Source: Chloroflexota bacterium
GTDB lineage: Bacteria; Chloroflexota; Anaerolineae; Anaerolineales; DRMV01
Direction of reading: 5' to 3'
DNA length: 9,532 nt
NCBI GenBank assembly: GCA_013154225.1
Contig: JAADCW010000054.1
Coordinates: forward strand, 1-9,532
In this document: positions 1 through 6,200 of the stretch, one piece after another
Numbering within the stretch: position 1 is the stretch's first letter
How the letters are laid out: every line of letters begins with the position of its first letter
Position numbers and translations under genes: made by a program
Notes under the pieces: model-generated
What the model was told of the DNA's origin: nothing
Seen by the model: only the letters and a program-made list of their open reading frames with translations
Database searches by the model: none

Positions 1-14
1 TCTTCAGCATCCAT
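1..14 (-). CDS. 5' end of an unidentified gene, cut by the window edge
   Basis: Only the first codons are present, reading M-D-A-E before the window ends, so no function can be given. The start is inferred from position: the ATG lies about 34 bases downstream of a TATAAT box on the same strand. A weak purine run (AGAGAG) sits about 7 bases before it. A second ATG in another frame begins 4 bases further on and could be the true start. The promoter lies between this gene and the end of the EEP gene, so it probably starts a separate transcription unit. Confidence 0.35.
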
Positions 15-47
15 AGGCGGGCTCTCTAAGAATAGTTAGACGCTCTA

Positions 48-53
48 ATTATA
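48..53 (-). promoter_or_regulatory. -10 box (TATAAT) for the gene at the left edge
   Basis: A perfect TATAAT is read on the minus strand, preceded by GGGG and an A-run. I see no convincing -35 hexamer at 16-18 bases, and no TGn extension, so the call rests on the -10 match and its placement. The transcript would start near base 41 and have a leader of about 27 bases. The spacer between this box and the EEP stop codon (54-134) contains no clear intrinsic terminator: there is no strong stem followed by a T-run in the minus direction. Read-through from the upstream operon is therefore possible. Confidence 0.5.
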
Positions 54-134
54 CCCCTTTTTGCCCGCAATGGCCTATGTTGGCTCTGATGTCCAGACAA
101 AAGTTAGGACCATTGGCGTTTGCGTCTGTGGGCC

Positions 135-2021
135 TCAAGGCACGCGCAACACCGCCCACAACGCGGGATGATCTGAAGCCGGCGCGTCCACCTTGCCAAA
201 GCCCAGCACCTGAACGTCGGGCGAGACGAAAATGTGATCAATCTCGTCGGCAGTGGGGGAGGGATTGGCATCGTGTAGGGTTTGCAAGGTCAGGCGGTAT
301 TGGGGTGTGTTGGGGCGGAAGTTGAAATCGCCCAGTAGGATGAGCGGCGCGCGATCGGCTACCGCGGCAAGCACTTCTTCTTGCTGGATTTGCGGCCCGC
401 CGTTGCCCAAATGGGTGACCGCGATGGTGGTCTCCTTTCCGTTGACTACAACAGTGGCCACAATCAAGGCAGTTTGTTCGCCCTGGCTGTAAAGGTAGAT
501 GGTGCGCGCGGCGGTGATGGGTACTCGCGAAAGCAGGGCAATGCCAAAGGTGCCGTCCACCGTGGGCGGGCCATATACGGCTTCCATGTTCAAGGCGGTG
601 GCAAAATAGCCCACGAGGTCGTTGTTTGCGCCGCTCAGGCGCGCGGTATCGCTTTCCTGGAGTGCCACAATGTCAGGCGCCAGGTCGCGCAGCACTGCCA
701 GTTGGTCTTCCCAGCCTTTTTGCCCATCCTGGCGGTAGCCTTGTTGGATGTTATAGGTCACCACGCGCAGGCTGGTGGAAGCAGACGGAGGCGCGCTGGG
801 GCGTGGTGCGCGCACCCATCCTGCGAGCGCCATGCCTATGGCCAGCGCGGCCAGCAAGCTCCCTTCGCTGAGGCGGAGGCGGCGCATAGGTCGCGTGTCA
901 GTAGCCCGCCAGACCGCCCAGGTAACAACGCCCGCGGGGATGGCATACACCAGCCAAAAGCGATCGCGCCAAAAGGGGCCTACCACGGGGATGTAGTCGT
1001 AGGTGGTGGTGAAAACGTGAGCGAGGATGAGCAGCAGCAGGTATAGCCCGCCCAACCCCCAGGCCCGCCCCAGCGCGGCGAGGGAGGGTTGTTGGGCCTG
1101 AAGCGCGGCAGTGAGCCAATAGAAGGCGAAGAGCAGCACAGGAAAGAGAAGCAACGCCAGCCAAAGAGGCCAGGCAAAGCCCAGGGAAGGGCGGGGGAAG
1201 GGATAGGCTGTGGGGTCCGAAGGAAACGGGGTTTGCCAATGTGCCAGCCCCCAACCCAAAAGCAGGGCGTTGAGCGCGAGCAAAGCGGCCAACGTGCGCC
1301 GAGAGAGGCGGGCGGTGATGCCCTGGTAAGCGGCCAGGCTCCAGGCCAACAAAGCCATCGCGGCAGTGAGATAGGCCAACCTCGGGGGCCACGCGGCCCA
1401 GCGGGCTACCACCGCGGGCGCGGTGTAGGCCGCGAAGAACAGAAAGAGCACCGAAGCCAGGCCCAGCACCAAAAGATAGGGTGTGCCTTTGACGGCGGAG
1501 GAAGGCTCACGGCTGGTATTGTCGCTGGTATCGTCGGCATAGCCCAGGCCATGCCAGGCCCACCCCGCAACACCGGCCAGCACCCAGGCAATAATTTGCC
1601 ACCCGTGGGCAAGGGACACATCCACCCCTGCGCCCAAGGCGCGCAACAGCCCCGACGCGGCCACGGCCAGCCCCAGTCCAAAAGCGACATCTGCCGCGCG
1701 CGCTCGGCGAAGCAGGGCCGGCAACGCAAACATGCCCGCGGCAACGCCCAGGCCCGCAACCCACAATTCCCCGCGGGTGGAAAGCCACGGCAAGGCCAGG
1801 CGGCTTACCCCCATGATTACCAGCGCCCCTTCCAGCCAGCGCCGCGCAGCCCGCGGCCACAACGCCCATACCAGCGGGCTGAGCAAAAATACCACCGCGC
1901 CAAGTTCAGGGGGAATTTCCAGTGTGAGCAGACCAAAGGCATAAATCGCGGCAATGAATTCGCTCAACAGTTGAAAGAAAAACAGGAAATAAATGCCAAA
2001 AAACAGCGACCCAACCGGCAT
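135..2021 (-). CDS. Polytopic membrane protein with extracellular endonuclease/exonuclease/phosphatase domain (CWH43/PGAP2IP-C-like)
   Basis: This 628-residue protein has two parts. Residues 1 to about 407 hold about 13 hydrophobic spans. Arg-rich loops after spans 2, 4, 8 and 12 (the last with RRLR) place the N-terminus inside and the C-terminal domain outside. Residues about 418-628 form an EEP-superfamily phosphohydrolase with a full set of metal and catalytic motifs: N424 in TYNIQQG, E456 in LQESD, H537 in THLGNGG, D565 and N567 in GDFNF, D595-H596 in IDHIF, and D617-H618 in SDHP. EEP enzymes cut phosphodiester bonds in nucleic acids, phosphoinositides or sphingolipids. The QESDTARLSG and GTFGIALLS segments look, from memory, like the C-terminal domain of eukaryotic CWH43/PGAP2IP, which suggests a lipid or lipid-anchor substrate; this was not checked by alignment. 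The start is fixed by AAAGGAG (2029-2035), 7 bases upstream. It lies 18 bases behind the glycosidase-like gene, so the two are probably co-transcribed. An extracellular nuclease is the main alternative. Confidence 0.85.
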   Translation of the reverse strand: MPVGSLFFGIYFLFFFQLLSEFIAAIYAFGLLTLEIPPELGAVVFLLSPLVWALWPRAARRWLEGALVIMGVSRLALPWLSTRGELWVAGLGVAAGMFALPALLRRARAADVAFGLGLAVAASGLLRALGAGVDVSLAHGWQIIAWVLAGVAGWAWHGLGYADDTSDNTSREPSSAVKGTPYLLVLGLASVLFLFFAAYTAPAVVARWAAWPPRLAYLTAAMALLAWSLAAYQGITARLSRRTLAALLALNALLLGWGLAHWQTPFPSDPTAYPFPRPSLGFAWPLWLALLLFPVLLFAFYWLTAALQAQQPSLAALGRAWGLGGLYLLLLILAHVFTTTYDYIPVVGPFWRDRFWLVYAIPAGVVTWAVWRATDTRPMRRLRLSEGSLLAALAIGMALAGWVRAPRPSAPPSASTSLRVVTYNIQQGYRQDGQKGWEDQLAVLRDLAPDIVALQESDTARLSGANNDLVGYFATALNMEAVYGPPTVDGTFGIALLSRVPITAARTIYLYSQGEQTALIVATVVVNGKETTIAVTHLGNGGPQIQQEEVLAAVADRAPLILLGDFNFRPNTPQYRLTLQTLHDANPSPTADEIDHIFVSPDVQVLGFGKVDAPASDHPALWAVLRVP

Positions 2022-2039
2022 GGCGGTGCTCCTTTCTCG

Positions 2040-3167
2040 CTAAGGGTTTGAAGCGCGCAGCGCATCCCATGTAGCCAGGGAGGGCTTGGGGTTGCCGTGG
2101 ACGTCGGCCAGCCCCATGTGAACGAACCAAGAAAGGGTGTCCACGTCGTCCCCGCGGTTTTGCGTGTGCAAAATCTTGCGGTAAGCATCCATGTCCAGGT
2201 CATTGTAAAGCAGGTAAATCCAAAACGCCAGCCGTTCGCCAAGCTGGGTGTGGATGGTTTCGAGATAGGCGCTTTGGCTGGCAGGGGAACCCGGCGCGGT
2301 GGAAGGACAGCCGCCTTCGCCAATGGCCAGGGGCTTGGTGGTTTTGGTGAGCAGGGGTGTGTAATAATCCGGCGGAATGGCGTCGCCGGTTTTGAAATAG
2401 AAGCAGGGATAAGAGGAAATGACCCACAAGTCCAGTTCGGGCTCGAAGGCTTCGATGAACTCCCAATGGATGGCCTTGGAAGGCGTCTTGGCCGCGTCGG
2501 TGGAAGGCAGGGGGAAGCGCAGTTGATCCCACTGGAACGTGACAAACACCTGCGTGTCGGGCGATTCGGCCTTGATGGCCGCGTAGGTTTCGCGATACAG
2601 GCTGAGGAAGTTGTCGGCGTCGTCGGGATACGTGGCCATGTAGGTGTTGATTTCCGAGGCCAGCCCCAAATAGCGTGGGTGAAAGTCCCGGGCCAGGCGC
2701 ACAGCATAATTTCGGAACGCGGCGCGGATGCGCGGGTCAGCAAAGGTAGGCTTGCCCCAGGAAGCGGGCACGTTTTGAAACTCGCGGCGGTCGAGGCCGT
2801 TGAGGGGGTCCATCACAAAGATGGGGCTCAGCCCGGATTGCGCGGCCAAATCCACCAGGTTGTGGGTGTCGTTCAGGGCTTTGGAATTGGCTTCGGGGCT
2901 GGCGACGAAATCTTCCCAAGGGATGGGCTGTTGGATGAGCACCACGTCGGCATGGGCGCTCATGTTGTGGATGGTTTGGATGATGCTGGCCACGCTCACT
3001 TCAGCCGGCGTGGGGAAGAAGCCCATGAGCGGGCGGGACGCGGCCGTAGATGGGTTGGGCGGGGACGCGAAGGCTGTGGGGTAGAGTGTGGACGCAGGGG
3101 TGCCTTGGCCGCAGGCGAGTATCAGCAGAGCCAGGGCAAGCAGGAAGGGCAGGCGGAGGTTGCGCAT
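2040..3167 (-). CDS. Lipoprotein with glycoside hydrolase clan A-like TIM barrel
   Basis: This 375-residue protein opens with a lipoprotein signal: Arg, a hydrophobic core, then LILAC with the lipidated Cys at residue 19. A Pro/Ser/Thr-rich linker runs to about residue 45. The rest reads as an alternating beta/alpha barrel. Two glutamates sit where clan A glycosidases carry the acid/base and the nucleophile: E172 in GLASEIN and E284 in AIGEGGC. Their spacing of about 110 residues is reasonable for strands 4 and 7. The usual Asn before the acid/base is Ser here (SE instead of NE), so activity is uncertain. C255 (SSYPCF) and C287 (GEGGCP) could form a disulfide near the active site. The start is supported by AAAGGA (3178-3183) 9 bases upstream. 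It sits 87 bases after the A2M gene and 18 bases before the EEP gene. I cannot assign a family or substrate; GH53-like or an inactive carbohydrate-binding barrel are alternatives. Confidence 0.75.
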   Translation of the reverse strand: MRNLRLPFLLALALLILACGQGTPASTLYPTAFASPPNPSTAASRPLMGFFPTPAEVSVASIIQTIHNMSAHADVVLIQQPIPWEDFVASPEANSKALNDTHNLVDLAAQSGLSPIFVMDPLNGLDRREFQNVPASWGKPTFADPRIRAAFRNYAVRLARDFHPRYLGLASEINTYMATYPDDADNFLSLYRETYAAIKAESPDTQVFVTFQWDQLRFPLPSTDAAKTPSKAIHWEFIEAFEPELDLWVISSYPCFYFKTGDAIPPDYYTPLLTKTTKPLAIGEGGCPSTAPGSPASQSAYLETIHTQLGERLAFWIYLLYNDLDMDAYRKILHTQNRGDDVDTLSWFVHMGLADVHGNPKPSLATWDALRASNP

Positions 3168-3211
3168 GGCAGGCCGTCCTTTGAGGAGGGCGCAGGCCGC
3201 TGAGGGTTTGT

Positions 3212-3231
3212 CGCCGCCCCCCTTCGCGGCG
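3212..3231 (-). other. GC-only stem-loop in the A2M to glycosidase-like intergenic gap
   Basis: CGCCGC (3212-3217) and GCGGCG (3226-3231) can pair around an 8-base loop. A second GCGGCG at 3233-3238 offers an alternative pairing. No T-run follows on the minus strand, so it is not an intrinsic terminator. It could be an mRNA-stabilising or partially attenuating element in the 87-base gap, or chance in a GC-rich spacer. Confidence 0.3.
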
Positions 3232-3254
3232 CGCGGCGTGCAGCCAAGGGTGTT

Positions 3255-6200
3255 TTAGTGGATGGTCAACAGCAGCCCGTCGCTTCGGCCGCGCACGTCG
3301 GGGAAGTAGGTTTCATAAGCCACGGCTGGTGGGGTTTGGAACGTGCCGGGAACGGCTGCCCTGGCTTCGTAAATCAGGGTGTACACGCCCGCGGGGAGGT
3401 CTTCGGCCACAAAGACCACGTGGTCGTCGTAAGCCTCACGGTGGTAGAAGTACCATCCGCCCCAACCGTAGCGCCAGAAATCATCCCAGCGGTAGAGCCG
3501 TGGGCTTTGGGTGGCTGAGGTGCGGTTGGGGTCCAGGGCTTCCATCCCCGCGGGGAGGTAGTCGGTCAGCACCACGTGGTGCAGGTCGTGGGGTACGATG
3601 AGGGTCAGGCGCACCTGCACGGTCGCGCCCAAGGGGATGTCGGTGGTGGGTGTTTCCAGGTCGTCGAGGAGGTAGTAGGCCCGCGAAACACTGATGCCGC
3701 TGTCGAGGGCTTTCAGGCCGTCGGCAGGCAGGGGGATTTCCAAATAAGCGTCGTAGTAGAGCACGCCAGGCCCGCTTTCGCGGCGGATTTCCAGCGGCAG
3801 GGGTTGGCCTTGGGGTAGGTCTTTGCCCTGCCAGGTCAGTGTTTGCGGCGTTGTGGCTTGCTCCGCGTCCATGTGGCCGCTAAATACCTCTGTGCCCGCA
3901 AACCGCACTCCATAATCGTAATTGGGCTGGGTTTCGCCGCTGATCTGCGCCCAGTGGGTGAGGGCCAAAACAGTCATGCTGGTATCTTGCGGCGTGTGCC
4001 AGGCGCCGTTTTCACGGTTGGTCATCAGCCAGCGCACCACGGGCGCGAGCAGTTGGGTGTCGGGTGCGCTTTGGAGCAAGGCGTCGAGGGCCAGCGCGGT
4101 GGTGGCAGTATCGGAAGACCAGAGCCCGGGGCCTTCGCCATCCCAGTGGGCAGAGGAGGCTGAACGGGTGAGGGCGTTTTCCAGGCGTTGGATGAGCGGC
4201 TGGGTGAAGTCATCGCCCATGTGCATGGTTTGCGCGGCCTGCAAAAGCCACGCCCATCCACTGAGGGGCATTCCCCAATGTTGAGCTTCGTCGGCCAGGC
4301 GGTAGGCTGTGGCAGGTTGAGGCTTGCCCAGTCGCGCGGCAATGGCAAGTTCAAAGGCCAGATTCGAGCGATCTAAGGCTGTGGGCCGTTGGGGAAGTTG
4401 CAGGTTGTCGAGGGCAAGGGCGGCGCTTTTCAGCGTGCCTTGATCCACGGTAAAGCCAGCCTGTTGGGCTTCCAGCAGGGCCAGCGCGGCATACGCACTG
4501 ACGAACAAGTTTTGCTGTCCGCCTGGGCACCAACTCCAACCCCCAGCCAGGTTTTGCGAGGTTTCCAGGCCCTGGATGGCGTAGGTGACGCGCTGTTTCA
4601 GGTCGTCGGCCTGTTGAGGCGTGGTGCCTGAAACCTGGTAGGCTTGCCACACGCTCGCGGTGCTCAGCAGGTCGGTGGCCAGGCTGAAGGTGCAATTGTT
4701 GGATGGCGGCGGGCTGAGGGTGATGCTCTGGGCCAGCCCCGCGGTCAGGGAGCCAGCCAGGTTGAGCCGCAGGACGGGATCGCGGGCGTCGGCAGGCACC
4801 AGGACCTGCTCGGTGATTTGCCCCGCGTGATCCAGCAAGCCCGACGTGCCCACGGTTTCGGTGGTGGTAAAGCGATGCACCGGTATGCCGCCGCCGGGGA
4901 GGGTGGTGAGCATGGGGCGGGTGGCGTCGTGGTATTTCCCCGCGGTGGCTTCTACGGTGAGATCTACGCGGGTGGCGTCAAAGGGCACGGTTACCCGCCA
5001 GCGGACTGCGGTTTGCCCCTTGGCTGGAACGGTCACATGCTGTTCGTTGGGGCTTTGCAGGGTAAGCCCCCTGGCCTGGCTGAGCCGCACGGTGGCGTCC
5101 AGAGGTTGGTCGGTGGTGTTGTGGAGCACGGCCTGGATGAAGACGTCGTCGCCCACGGTGAAAAAGGCCGGTGTGTGCAGGCGCACAAAGAAGGGCTGGC
5201 TGACCACGATTTCGGTTTGCCCGCGGCCAACCTGGGTTTGAGTGGTGATGGCGCGAGCAGTGATAACCCAGGTGGTCATGTTGTCAGGCAGGGGAACGGC
5301 AATTTCGGCTTTGCCCTGCGCGTCGGTGACGATGTTGGCGCGCCAGTAGGCGGTATCTCGCAGGTTTTCGCGGAGGGGAATTACCCCACCCAAGTCACTG
5401 CCTTTTTCTCCGCCGCCGCTTCCCATGCCTGGGCCCGCGGGGGCCCAGCGTTGGATGCGCTCGTTGTAGGCGGCCAGGTCTTGCACCAGGCTGATGGCCG
5501 TGGTGACCATCAAACCGCGTTGCGGATACAGCAGGCTGGGTAGGTCGAACGTGTCGGGCGCAAGCGCGTAGATGGCCTTGTCCACCAGGGCCAGGGAGAC
5601 TTCCGCGGGCACGGGCTGTCCCGCGGCGGTGCGGGTTTCGATGGTGAGGTGCACGGTTTCGCCGGGGGAAAGTTGGGCGCGGTCGGGGGTGATGGTGACG
5701 TTCAGGGTTTGCTTATCCAGCGCGACGGGCAAGCGCACCACGCCAAAGCGGTAATCCGCGGGCTGTTCGTCGGTGGATGGTTTCAATGTGAGCACCGAAG
5801 CGTATATCACAGGCGCGTAGTCGTCTTTGAGGGGAATGTCTAACAGCGCGGTGGGGTCATCGAAGCGGAACACCCGATAATCGTAAATTTCGCCTCGCGC
5901 GAGGGTCAGCAGGCCATACGTGGGCTGGTTGAAGGGGCGGGGGGCCAGCAGGTGAGCAGTATCGCCGGGGTGATAGTCCTGCTGATCGGGGATGAGGGGC
6001 AGGGTGTGTTCGCCTTGTTCCCACAGCAGGGCTTCTTTGCCCGCAACCCAAAGGCGCAGACTGGCCTCGCGGGGTTGCCCCGCGGCATCGGTGGTTTGGG
6101 CTATGATGCGGTAGATGCCGCTGTGGGACGGTGTGAGGGTGAGGTGATATTTCCCCTGCGCGTCGGTGGTGACGTCGGTAAACGTTTGCACCGGGGTGAG

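Noticed and set aside
54..134. Intrinsic terminator after the EEP gene
   Set aside because: CAATGG/CCATTG could pair, but only 6 bases over a loop of about 40, and an A-run rather than a T-run follows in the direction of transcription.
1089..3203. Long plus-strand open frames opposite the EEP and glycosidase-like genes (1089-2051 and 2097-3203)
   Set aside because: They are antisense shadows of high-GC genes: Gly/Arg/Gln-rich, no recognisable domain, and opposite frames with full catalytic motifs and good ribosome binding sites.
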